A stretch of DNA of 10,060 nucleotides from Candidatus Kuenenbacteria bacterium (GTDB taxonomy: Bacteria; Patescibacteriota; Patescibacteriia; UBA2591; PGYQ01), in assembly GCA_016209005.1 (NCBI GenBank), contig JACQWZ010000020.1, forward strand, positions 1 to 10,060, written 5' to 3'. Both the position numbers and the translations under genes were made by a program. The notes under the pieces were generated by a model. It did no database searches. It was not told where the DNA came from and worked only from the letters and a program-made list of their open reading frames with translations. The first letter of the stretch is position 1. The number at the start of each line of letters is the position of its first letter. Below are positions 1-7,501 of this stretch, piece after piece.

Positions 1-274
1 AAAGTCGTTTACGTTTTATTATTGGAGTGCGTTTTTTGTCATTCAGCGCCTATAATTTGCCATCTTCTTGTTTTAATTCTTTTTTCCAAAGAAAAAGAGT
101 CGACCTTTTATAAGGAAAAGCATCTAAAGTAGCCACAAGACCATGCTTTTCCCAAAATATCAATACTTTGGCCTTATATTTGGCTTTTTCTGTAATAATA
201 TAGGTATATTTATACCCATATTCATACAATTTTACAAATCCTTTAATACCTCTATAGATACTTTGTATTTTCAT
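1..274 (-). pseudogene. IS481-type transposase/integrase, N-terminal part, with internal amber stop; runs off the window
   Basis: The 74 readable residues contain KAKVLIFWEKHGL and KRSTLFLWKKEL, the helix-turn-helix start of IS481-like (DDE, rve-type) transposases that I recognise from Patescibacteria genomes. The reading frame meets TAG at 50-52, yet translation beyond it in the same frame gives ALNDKKRTPIIKRKRL up to the window edge. This is how the family continues (usual form GKLEALN.K.R.P..KRKR), so the TAG sits where Glu (GAG) is expected. I therefore read one gene with a nonsense mutation rather than a short protein. The catalytic DDE domain would lie outside the window, so its state is unknown. 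The start is the ATG at 272-274; no Shine-Dalgarno motif precedes it. Its role would be transposition of its own element. No terminal inverted repeat could be fixed on the right side. Confidence 0.8.
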
Positions 275-319
275 AAGGTTTTAGGTCTTATGGAGTCCAA
301 TATGTATCTGGCATTATGC

Positions 320-430
320 ATTGTTAATTGTCAATTGTCGTCAATTGTTAATTGTTTTTTTGTTTTTTTGTTTTTGTATAGATTGTTAATTGTTGGCTGT
401 TAATTTGTTAATTTGTTAATTGTTAATTGT
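320..430. repeat. TTGTTAATTG micro-repeat tract
   Basis: Degenerate tandem copies of TTGTTAATTG and TCAATTG occupy 320-356 and 381-430, separated by a T-rich TTTTTTTG stretch. The tract fills the space between the transposase remnant and pilC and includes most of the pilC leader. The same units recur inside the coding sequence at 6335-6502. Such (CAATTAA)n-type repeats are scattered through many bacterial genomes, usually without known function. Confidence 0.75.
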
Positions 431-439
431 TTTTTATTT

Positions 440-1558
440 ATGGAAGAAAATCAATCCACTAATAGATGGGCTAAATTTAGCGTAAATATCAAAAAAATAG
501 ATTTCTTTTTAAGCAATTTTTTCGGAGTTTCAACGACCGAAAAGATTTTTTTTACTCAAAATTTAAGCGTGATGATTAAATCCGGCCTTGCTTTGGATGA
601 AAGTTTAGAAAGTTTAAGCTATCAAACCAAAAATAGATATTTTAAAGAAATTATTAAACAAGTTAAACAAAAAATAGAGAAAGGAATTGCTTTTAGCGAT
701 AGCTTGGCAATGTTTCCTAAAATTTTTTCTTTAGTTTTTATTAATATTATTAGGGCTGGCGAAGAAAGCGGAAAATTGGATAATTCCTTAAAACAACTGG
801 CAATTCAAATGAAAAAAAATCATGAATTAGTTTCTAAAATAAAAGGGGCTTTAATTTATCCAATTATTGTGGTCACAGCTATGATTGGGATTATTATTTT
901 TATGATGGTTGTTATTATTCCTCAAATTACTCAAATTTTTGAATCATTTGGTTCAAAGTTGCCAATCGCCACTCAAATTTTAATAAAAATTTCAAAATTT
1001 AGCAGTGAACATGGAATAATACTTCTTATTGGATTTATTTTAATATTTATTTTATTAATAAGATTAATTCGCATTTCAAAAATTAAATATTTTGTAGATA
1101 AAATAATTTTAAGAATTCCGATTATCGGCGGAATTATTAGAAAAATTAATTTAGCTAAATTTTCCCGCACTTTCAGTTCTCTTTTAAAGACTGGCGTTCC
1201 AATTGTTGAGACATTTAGGCTTTCGGCTTTAGTTTTAAATAATCTTGCTTATCAAAAAGAATTGCTTAGGGCGGCTGAAATAGTCAAAAAAGGAGAATCA
1301 ATCACTAAAATTTTAAAAGAATCCCCTATTCTTTTTCCGCCAATCGTTACTCAAATGATTGATGTCGGAGAAAAGACTGGAACGCTTGATTCAATTTTAG
1401 AAGATTTAGCAATATTTTATGAAGAAGAAATTGATCAAATTATGACTAATTTGCCTCAAATTATTGAACCAATTTTACTTGTATTTCTGGGAGCCGGTGT
1501 AGCCTTTATCGCCATAGCCGTCTTAATGCCAATGTATTCAATGACACAGAATATTTAA
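440..1558 (+). CDS. pilC: PilC/GspF-type inner-membrane platform protein of a type IV pilus or type II secretion system
   Basis: The 372-residue protein has the two T2SSF domains of the PilC/GspF family, at about residues 37-160 and 240-362. Each carries the family's characteristic motif: GEESGKLDNSL (108-118) and GEKTGTLDSIL (310-320). Predicted membrane segments lie near 137-161, 191-210 and 343-365, the usual three-helix layout. In the family this protein sits in the cytoplasmic membrane and couples the assembly and retraction ATPases to pilin insertion and extraction. An ATG nine codons upstream (413) is in frame, but its extra residues come from the TTGTTAATTG repeat. The ATG at 440, giving MEENQST, is therefore preferred. 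Length is slightly below the common 400 residues because the N terminus is short. No pilB, pilT or pilin gene is adjacent, so its partners must be encoded elsewhere. No Shine-Dalgarno motif is visible. Confidence 0.95.
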   Translation: MEENQSTNRWAKFSVNIKKIDFFLSNFFGVSTTEKIFFTQNLSVMIKSGLALDESLESLSYQTKNRYFKEIIKQVKQKIEKGIAFSDSLAMFPKIFSLVFINIIRAGEESGKLDNSLKQLAIQMKKNHELVSKIKGALIYPIIVVTAMIGIIIFMMVVIIPQITQIFESFGSKLPIATQILIKISKFSSEHGIILLIGFILIFILLIRLIRISKIKYFVDKIILRIPIIGGIIRKINLAKFSRTFSSLLKTGVPIVETFRLSALVLNNLAYQKELLRAAEIVKKGESITKILKESPILFPPIVTQMIDVGEKTGTLDSILEDLAIFYEEEIDQIMTNLPQIIEPILLVFLGAGVAFIAIAVLMPMYSMTQNI

Positions 1559-1560
1559 TC

Positions 1561-1593
1561 AGCTTGTAGCTTTTTAGCTTCTTAGCTTTTTAA
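1561..1593. repeat. TAGCTT short direct repeats
   Basis: Four near-tandem TAGCTT/AGCTT units, spaced 7-9 bases apart, follow directly after the pilC stop codon. They are another simple oligonucleotide repeat, distinct from the TTGTTAATTG type. No function can be read from them. Confidence 0.6.
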
Positions 1594-1622
1594 TGATTTA
1601 ATTTTCAATTTCTTTCTTTTCC

Positions 1623-1652
1623 GAGGCTCAACCTTTCTTAAGGTTGAGCCTC
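1623..1652. terminator. Perfect 12-bp hairpin downstream of pilC, possible terminator
   Basis: GAGGCTCAACCT at 1623-1634 and AGGTTGAGCCTC at 1641-1652 are perfectly complementary around a 6-base loop. The hairpin lies 65 bases after pilC. A T8 run follows at about 1662-1670, some ten bases after the stem, which is farther than in a classical intrinsic terminator. It could equally be a stand-alone palindromic repeat. Terminator function is an inference. Confidence 0.4.
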
Positions 1653-1670
1653 CAAACATTGATTTTTTTT

Positions 1671-1766
1671 GTTAGCTCCATAGTCCCTCTTAGGGCTGTG
1701 GAGCTAACATGTGCAAAACCAAAGAGGCATTATAGCTCCACAGGGCTACGCCACTATGGAGCCAAC
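1671..1766. repeat. REPIN-like pair of inverted homologous hairpins
   Basis: Arm one (1671-1708) starts GTTAGCTCCATAGT and ends CTGTGGAGCTAAC, and folds on itself. Arm two (1733-1766), read on the minus strand, starts GTTGGCTCCATAGT and ends CCCTGTGGAGCTA, and folds the same way. The two are inverted copies of one element, 24 bases apart, so the pair can also fold into one long hairpin, the arrangement called REPIN for REP-type sequences. Both arms keep the lower stem and an unpaired T after CCATAG, while the tip of the stem differs: CCCT/AGGG in one and GGC/GCC in the other, each still paired. No RAYT (TnpA-REP) transposase is visible in the window to mobilise it. Confidence 0.7.
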
Positions 1767-1856
1767 TAAATTTAAAAATTGAATTTATTATTCTGCGTAT
1801 TTCCGCGTTTTTCAGCGATAACAAAATCTTAAATCTCAAATCTTAAATGTTTTTTT
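1767..1856. other. AT-rich leader of the zinc-ribbon gene with short repeats
   Basis: This spacer contains a TTCTGCGTATTTCCGCG string and near-tandem AAATCTTAAATCTCAAATCTT units at about 1826-1848, which look like further dispersed micro-repeats. It ends in T7 directly before the ATG at 1857. No convincing promoter or Shine-Dalgarno motif was found. Confidence 0.45.
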
Positions 1857-2393
1857 ATGAATAGCCAAACAAAAATCTGCCAAAATTGTGAAAAAGATTT
1901 TCAAATAGACCCCGAGGATTTTGAATTTTATGAAAAAATTAATGTCCCTCCGCCGACCTTTTGCCCGGAGTGCAGGATGATAAGAAGAATGGTTGTAAGT
2001 AATGAAAGAAGTCTTTATAAAATTTCTTGTGGGTTATGTGGCAAAAACATTATTTCAATGTATCATCAAAAAGTATCTTTTCCTGTGTATTGTATAGATT
2101 GTTGGCAAAGCGATAAATGGGAAGCAATTCAATATGGATATAATTATAATTTTTCTAAATCATTTTTTGAACAATTATTTGAATTAAAACAGAAAGTTCC
2201 AAGAATAGCTTTATTGCAACAAGGCAATATGGCTAATAGTGAATATACTAATCGCGCAAGTAATAATAATAATTGTTATTTGATATTTAGGGCTAATTTT
2301 AATGAAAATTGTTGTTATTCTCATCCTATTAACAATTCTAGGGATTGTTTTGATTGTTTAAATTCTCAAAAATCAGGAGTTACGCACTATTAA
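1857..2393 (+). pseudogene. Multi-CxxC zinc-ribbon protein, 3' part lost to a MITE-like insertion
   Basis: The reading frame gives 178 residues with four CxxC pairs at C8/C11, C36/C39, C58/C61 and C79/C82, the pattern of paired zinc ribbons. The motif VPPPTFCPECRMIRRM and the later NNNNCYLIFRANFNENCCY identify a family of unnamed proteins I associate with Patescibacteria. As I recall it, the family continues with many more Cys-rich repeats and is roughly twice this length. Function is unknown; zinc or nucleic-acid binding would be a guess. The native sequence stops after K172. The final six codons (SGVTHY) and the TAA are supplied by the terminal inverted repeat of the element that starts at exactly 2373. 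No continuation of the gene is seen beyond that element, so the 3' part was deleted as well. The start ATG follows a T7 run, with no Shine-Dalgarno motif. Confidence 0.8.
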
Positions 2394-2490
2394 TGTGCAT
2401 TTGGCTAATATTAGCCAAAAATAAAAAATTAACAAAAATTCAATTTTCGCTAACTTTAGCCATTTTTTGATTAAACTGCGTAAGTCCTGA
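2373..2490. mobile_element. 118-bp MITE-like element with 14-bp terminal inverted repeats
   Basis: TCAGGAGTTACGCA at 2373-2386 is matched in inverted orientation by TGCGTAAGTCCTGA at 2477-2490, 13 of 14 positions pairing. The interior is AT-rich and non-coding and contains a near-terminal perfect palindrome, TTGGCTAATATTAGCCAA, at 2401-2418, with related GCTAA...TTAGC units at 2449-2461. Small size, absence of any ORF and inverted ends fit a miniature element moved in trans by an IS transposase. TCAGGACTTACGCA-type ends resemble those of some IS families, but I cannot assign one. No clear target-site duplication is visible (left flank CTCAAAAA, right flank ATATATAA), which agrees with a deletion on the right side. 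Confidence 0.75.
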
Positions 2491-2511
2491 ATATATAAAT
2501 AAACTTAAATT

Positions 2512-2665
2512 TAATTACCTTGAATTACGAAACGTGGTTTTTGTGTCATTGCGAGGAGGCTTCCGACGAAGCAATCTTATAATTAAGCCTAAAACATAGA
2601 TTGCTTCGGATGCACTCGCAATGATAAACATGGGTTATTTTACATTTCGTAATTCAAGGTAATTA
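2512..2665. repeat. Nested palindromic repeat, copy 1
   Basis: Outer inverted repeats are 21 bases long: TAATTACCTTGAATTACGAA plus one A at 2512-2532, and its exact complement at 2645-2665. Inside lies a second, imperfect inverted pair, 2545-2578 (starting GTCATTGCGAGGAGGCTTCC) and 2598-2624 (starting AGATTGCTTCGG and ending CGCAATGA). The inner sequence belongs to the CATTGCGAGG...GAAGCAATC type that is dispersed in many unrelated bacterial genomes. A second copy with the same outer ends lies at 7502-7711, and a 34-base inner segment is identical in both. No ORF lies inside. It sits between the MITE and the convergent mutase gene. Confidence 0.8.
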
Positions 2666-2785
2666 GCAAAAGGTAAAGGGGTAAATTTTCAATGATTTAA
2701 TTTTCAAACAAATTCAATTTTTTATTAGTGTTGATTTGCGCAAATAGATTAGTGGTTGACTAATTCATTATTAATTTTCTACAAA
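2666..2785. other. Spacer 3' of the mutase gene with a small palindrome
   Basis: This AT-rich spacer carries a 12-base palindrome, ATTTGCGCAAAT (2734-2745), flanked by two related TTAGTG(G)TTGA units, and a TTAGT...ACTAA mini-hairpin at 2749-2763. AATGATTTAATTTTCAA at 2691-2707 is an exact copy of 1592-1608. These look like fragments of dispersed repeats. The hairpins lie just beyond the mutase stop codon and could help end its transcript, but no T run supports a terminator. Confidence 0.4.
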
Positions 2786-4165
2786 CTAATTTTCAATTAT
2801 TTCTTTTTCGATGAAATGGATAACTTCTTCTTTTTTTTCTTCAAATAATTTTTTTGAATCAGCTTCTAAATTAAGTCTAATAAAGGGCAAGGTTTCGGAA
2901 GCGCGAAGATTAAACCACCAATCGGGGAAAATCGCGCTTAAACCATCAATCTCTAAAATTTGCGCTCTTTCAACTAAATATTTATTTTTTAATTTTTCTA
3001 ATATTTTTTTAGCCTCAGCTAAATTATTGATTTTAAAATTTTGCTCACCCAACACAAAATAATTGTCATTGAAATTTTTTATTATTTCATCAACAGATTC
3101 TTTTTTTACGCTAATGGCTTGCAAAAAAGTCAAGGCGCCTAAAATGCCGTCATCTGAATCATGCATTTCTGGAAAAATATAATGCCCGGAAGTTTCACTG
3201 CCAAAAATAATTTCTGAATCCTTTTTCATTTTTAATTTTTGAGGTATTGTCCAACAAACAGAAATTTCCACGCTACCACCAATACGCTCAACCCATTGGC
3301 GTACGATTTTAGAAGTTCTCACCTCATGAACAACTTTCTTTTTTGATGAATTTTTAACCATATATTCAGCAATAATAGCCGCCACTAAACTATAGTTAAT
3401 AAGATCGCCATTGCGATCAAGAACGGCCATCCTGTCAGCATCTCCATCAAACATAAAACCGAGATCAGCTTTTTCAGAAATAATTTTTTTTGCGAGTTTT
3501 TTTCTGTTTTCTGGAATTTTTGCATCGGTTTCATGATTTGGAAAATTTCCATCTGGTTCAAAAAATATTGGAACAATAGATACTCCGGTTCCAAGAAAAA
3601 CTTTTTCTATATACAAACCAGCCGTGCCATTTCCAGGATCCATAACAACTTTTAATGGTTTAATCTTTTCTTTAATTGATTTTCTGACAGCGTTTACATA
3701 ATTTTCTATTGGATCTTGTTTTGTTATTTTACCTTTTATTTTTGTGGCTGGCGATTGATTTTCTAAAACAACTTTTTTAAAATCCAAAACTTGCTCTTTA
3801 GATAATGGCGTAGAATCTTTAAGCATTGGTTTAAAGCCATTAAATTTTTTGCCAGCATGCGAGGCAGTCACCATAATTCCAGCGTCTAATCCTGATTCCC
3901 CTAATGTAAAATAAAAACAAGAAGTGCTACAAAGTCCTATATCAATCACATTTGCTCCTTGATCAGTTATTCCTTTAATTACAGCGTCTCTCAAAGATGG
4001 GGAAGAAATACGGCAATCATAACCAACTATAATTGTTTTTGCCTTTGTATAAAGCGCAAAATTTTGACCAATCCAATAAGCTATTTCATCGTCTAATTCT
4101 TCAGGATATGTTCCACGAATATCATATTTTTTAAAAATATTTGGATTAATTTTTATTTGGTTCAT
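2786..4165 (-). CDS. Phosphomannomutase/phosphoglucomutase family (alpha-D-phosphohexomutase)
   Basis: At 459 residues it has the usual family length and all four domains. Visible landmarks are KYDIRG near the start (13-18), the catalytic serine loop TASHAGKKFNGFK with the phosphoacceptor S102, the magnesium loop DGDADR (240-245), the sugar-binding GSETSGH (322-328) and the C-terminal phosphate loop RASETLP (421-427). Such enzymes interconvert hexose 6- and 1-phosphates in the cytoplasm to feed nucleotide-sugar synthesis for envelope glycans. Two loops depart from the norm. The residues after TASH are AG instead of the common NP, and the GH-x-x-I-K specificity motif is replaced by ISVCWTIPQK (301-310). 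The fold and metal site therefore look intact but the substrate is uncertain. It starts 33 bases after the surface-protein remnant on the same strand and may share its transcript. There is no Shine-Dalgarno motif, and it ends in TAG. Confidence 0.93.
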   Translation of the reverse strand: MNQIKINPNIFKKYDIRGTYPEELDDEIAYWIGQNFALYTKAKTIIVGYDCRISSPSLRDAVIKGITDQGANVIDIGLCSTSCFYFTLGESGLDAGIMVTASHAGKKFNGFKPMLKDSTPLSKEQVLDFKKVVLENQSPATKIKGKITKQDPIENYVNAVRKSIKEKIKPLKVVMDPGNGTAGLYIEKVFLGTGVSIVPIFFEPDGNFPNHETDAKIPENRKKLAKKIISEKADLGFMFDGDADRMAVLDRNGDLINYSLVAAIIAEYMVKNSSKKKVVHEVRTSKIVRQWVERIGGSVEISVCWTIPQKLKMKKDSEIIFGSETSGHYIFPEMHDSDDGILGALTFLQAISVKKESVDEIIKNFNDNYFVLGEQNFKINNLAEAKKILEKLKNKYLVERAQILEIDGLSAIFPDWWFNLRASETLPFIRLNLEADSKKLFEEKKEEVIHFIEKEIIEN

Positions 4166-4198
4166 AAAATTATAAAGATAAAAAAATAAAAATAAACC

Positions 4199-7100
4199 TT
4201 AATAAGGCCAGTCGTCAAAATCTGGCGAAGGAATAATTATTTCTTTTGGAAAAGGTTCGGAATAAAATAAAATTTTATTTACACTATTGTTTAATATTTG
4301 ATTATCTTCTTTTAAATCTATTTCATTAGTTGAGTCCATAAATAAAGGAATTTGATTGTTAGTAAAAAAATTATTTTTAAAAATAATCTTGCTATAATTG
4401 CTTATATCCGCGCCGATATAATTATTTTTAAATTGGCAATCTTTTATTTCCGTTTGACCTCCTTGAATAGAAAGAGCCGTCATTCTGTTATCTTCAAATA
4501 AAGTATTTTCAATTAAAGAATTTGAATCAATTAAAGACAAAGCTATGTCATCCGCTTTTCTAAAAACAGCGTTTGATATTTTAACATCAGTCCCATGAAC
4601 CGAAACCATTGGAATAATATAAACCATAAACATATCTCCGTATTCAAAAATAACATTATCTAAAACTGAATTTTTACTTGTCGCTTCAATTAATAACGCT
4701 TGTCCGTAATAATTTAGGATTTTTATTTAAAGAAGTAAATTTAACTGGATTTTCTTTTGTTCCATTAATTATTAAAGTACCCTTGGCTGTTAAATTAACG
4801 TCGCCAAAAAGATCTTTATTTTTTGGCCAAATCACCACACCTGAATTGATTGTTAAAATTTTATTTTCTGGAATTGTAAAATTTTCTTCAACAATGTATG
4901 GATTATTTTCAGCTGATAAAATTGTGTCTGCTTCCAATTCTCCATTTAAATAAGTCGGACCTTTTTCATTTTTAGAATTTGTTGGATTTGAATTATTTTG
5001 AAAATTGTCATTAAATTCAATCGCGCTAATAATATCAAAATCGTCTAAAATGTCCACGGTCTCTTTTTTGTCTTTAATTAAATAAATTACGTCATTTTTC
5101 TGCAAAGAAAAATTATCATATTTTAAATCCGCTAAATAATAAAATATTTCATTGGCTTGATCGTTCACAATTAAATAATAGCCGAGACTAGGAATATTTC
5201 CAAATAATTTTTTTCAACCATTAAATCACTGGATTTTTTTTGAATAGAATAATCTGATAAATCAATGGTCTCGTCATTTGGATTGAATAATTCAATATAT
5301 TCATCGTTGTCATTTTTTTCGCTCGCTATTTGAATTTTCGCGATTGATAAAGGCAAAACCTTTTTGATAATTTGCCATTGAAAAACAATTGGACTGGAAT
5401 CAATGTTGCCAGATTGATCGATTGCTCTGACTTTAAAAATATGATTTCCTAATTTTAATTCAGAATATTCTTTTTGAGAAATTCCGTCTTCCCATTTTTG
5501 ATCGTCAAGAGAATATTGAAAATTGACATCGGATTCATTTGAGGAAAAAGAAAAAAACGCAGTTGTTAAATTTGTTATCGCGTCTGGAAATTTATCTAAA
5601 ATAGTTTCGGGCTCTTGAAAATTATAAACTTTTTTTTCATTCAATGAATTTGTTGGCGTTAAAATAAAGGACAAAGAAAAATTCTCCGCGTCATTTTCAA
5701 AATTATTTCTTTCTATTGATTGATTATTTTTTAGATTTTCATTGATTGTCAATTTATCTTTAATATTATTTTGTCCATCTGAAATAATAATTTCTTTAAT
5801 GCTTTTTGACGCGTCTAAAAATGTCGCATCAGTTGATAAGTCGTCAATGGTTTGCGTTAAACTAAACAAAAAATACCCCTTCGAAGGTATTTTATTTTTT
5901 GTCCATTTAATACTTGACATTGTTGTTTGATTTTCCGAATCAATAAATTTTAATTTAAAATTATCGTCATTTAAAATAATTTCTTGATCATTTGGATTGT
6001 ATAATTCAATAAATTTTGTTTCTGGATTTTTTAATCCAAGACATATTTCAGAAATTAAAATTTTAGGCAACGAAGTGTCCGGAGCAATAGGGGTGGGCGC
6101 AGAATATGAATACGAAGAAAAAGATTGAGGAGATGAAGGAGCTGGAGCTGAAAAATATTGAGGCTCATTAGGGCTAGGCGTTAGGGTTTTAGGTTTTATG
6201 GTTTTAGATTCTAAAATTTCAGGCTCTGCCGCTAAAACTGGAATTGGATCTAAAATAGGCGCCAAAAAATTAGGCTTTAGGATTTTAGGCTCTAGGGCTT
6301 TAGACTTTTTTAGAGCTTCCTGTTTTTTTTCTTCATTGTTAATTGTTAATTGTTGATTGTTAATTGTTTTTGTGTTTTCCTGTTCTTGTGTTTTAATGTT
6401 TTTTTGTTTTTGTGTCTCATTGTTAATTGTTGATTGTTGATTGTTAATTGTTTTTGTGTTTTCTTCATTGTTAATTGTTAATTGTTGATTGTTGATTGTT
6501 TCTTTGTCCGCCGACCAAAAGGCTATTGTTTCAATTGTATTGTCAGCAAGTTTTATTGTTTGATCAATTATTTTTTGCGCTGCTATCACAGTGACATTAG
6601 CTGTTGCCACAGCGCCATTATATCCAGCTTTTGCCGCATAAACAGTTCCACTGCTAATTGGATCAACAATAAAAAAAATCGCTCCTTGCGTTTTAAATGT
6701 CCAATCTTGATCTGGTAAATTAAAACAACCTTGCTTTGGCAAAATTGTTTCTGTTGAGACAAGATTTTTAAGTTTGCTTTCAATGCTAGAAATTATGTCA
6801 GCGGGAACTTTCTTAAGATATGATCCACTAAATGAATGTCCCCCATTTGGATCTTTTTGTTCTTCTTTATTTAATAGAAAATCAATATTTCCAGGCAATG
6901 GTTGAGGAGCGTTAATTTGTTTAGCAATTTCACGTATTTGATTGATTGCTTTGTCACTTTTTGAAGTAGCATATTCTCCATTTCCAGAAACATAACTCGC
7001 TGGTGTCGCGACATTAAAAATAGAAATTGATTTTTTTGATACTCCATTATTTATCAAATAATTATATAATTCATTCGCGTAAAATGATCCCTGCGAATAT

Positions 7101-7486
7101 CCCACTAAAATAACTTTCTTTGTTTTTATTTCTGAATGAATTTGATTAAGAATTGTTTTAAAATCATAATCGCTAATCGGAGCATTTAACATTTGCGATG
7201 CTGATTCAATGACATCTCCGAGCCCGGCAAGGTGGGATGGGTTATAGCCAGTGCGAAAAACTATAGCCTTATTGATACCAAATTGTTTTTCATATTTATC
7301 TTTTAACAAATCTCTATCTGCATCTGCTAATTTTTTTGTTGGTGTAAAAATTCCATTTATATAAATAACAGTATATCCATCATCGCTACATTGAGCAAAT
7401 ATATTTTGAGGAAACAAAAAAACACAAAAACAAGAAAACAAAAATATACCAATCAAATATTTTTGATAATTAAAATTAATTTTCAT
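4199..7486 (-). pseudogene. Large secreted surface protein: alpha/beta hydrolase, lamin-tail domains, Ig-like and beta-helix; split by two indels
   Basis: Three consecutive reading frames (7486-5171, 5168-4686, 4633-4199) form one protein of about 1,095 residues. Residues 1-32 are a signal peptide ending FAQ. Residues 36-240 resemble an alpha/beta hydrolase with nucleophile motif GYSQGS (S131) and a possible catalytic His in GGH (217). Residues 330-470 are a low-complexity linker rich in TINNQQ and Pro. A lamin-tail domain (ISEICLGLKNPETKFIELYN) spans about 474-575, an Ig-like segment with AIDQSGNI about 630-705, and a second lamin-tail domain starts near 714. The frame breaks in an A7 tract (T7 at 5208-5214); one more A gives KKLFGNIPSLGYYLIVND, the expected continuation. 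The second break is an extra A (TTT at 4713-4715); removing it gives NPNYYGQALLIEATSK. The end is a right-handed beta-helix with inserts such as FKNNYIGADI. The protein is probably exported; its role is unknown. Indels may be decay or sequence error. Confidence 0.8.
6335..6502. repeat. TTGTTAATTG micro-repeat inside the surface-protein gene
   Basis: Three clusters of TTGTTAATTG/TTGATTG units (about 6336-6369, 6420-6453, 6467-6500) are separated by G/T-rich TTTTTGTGTTTTC stretches. On the coding minus strand they read as TINNQQLTINN repeats joined by TQKQKNIKTQEQENTK. The unit is the same as in the intergenic tract at 320-430. The reading frame is kept open throughout and no Cys or hydrophobic run results, so the repeat behaves as a flexible linker between the hydrolase and the first lamin-tail domain. 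Confidence 0.8.
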
Positions 7487-7501
7487 AAATCTAAAATTTT
7501 A

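Noticed and set aside
143..403. Plus-strand reading frame of 86 codons
   Set aside because: It runs antisense to the transposase remnant and then through the TTGTTAATTG repeat, with no family resemblance.
2393..2785. Continuation of the zinc-ribbon gene beyond the MITE-like element
   Set aside because: All frames after 2490 soon stop and lack Cys-rich repeats, so the 3' part is missing rather than displaced.
4678..4953. Plus-strand reading frame of 91 codons
   Set aside because: It is antisense to the beta-helix/lamin-tail coding region of the surface protein, whose minus-strand frame gives recognisable domains.
4199..5168. Two separate small genes (160 and 144 codons) after the large surface-protein frame
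   Set aside because: Both continue the lamin-tail and beta-helix sequence when single-base indels are repaired, and their apparent ATG starts fall inside domains.
6335..6502. Possible CRISPR-like array
   Set aside because: Units are short (7-10 bases), degenerate and nearly contiguous, with no spacers of uniform length and no cas genes. They encode an open protein linker.
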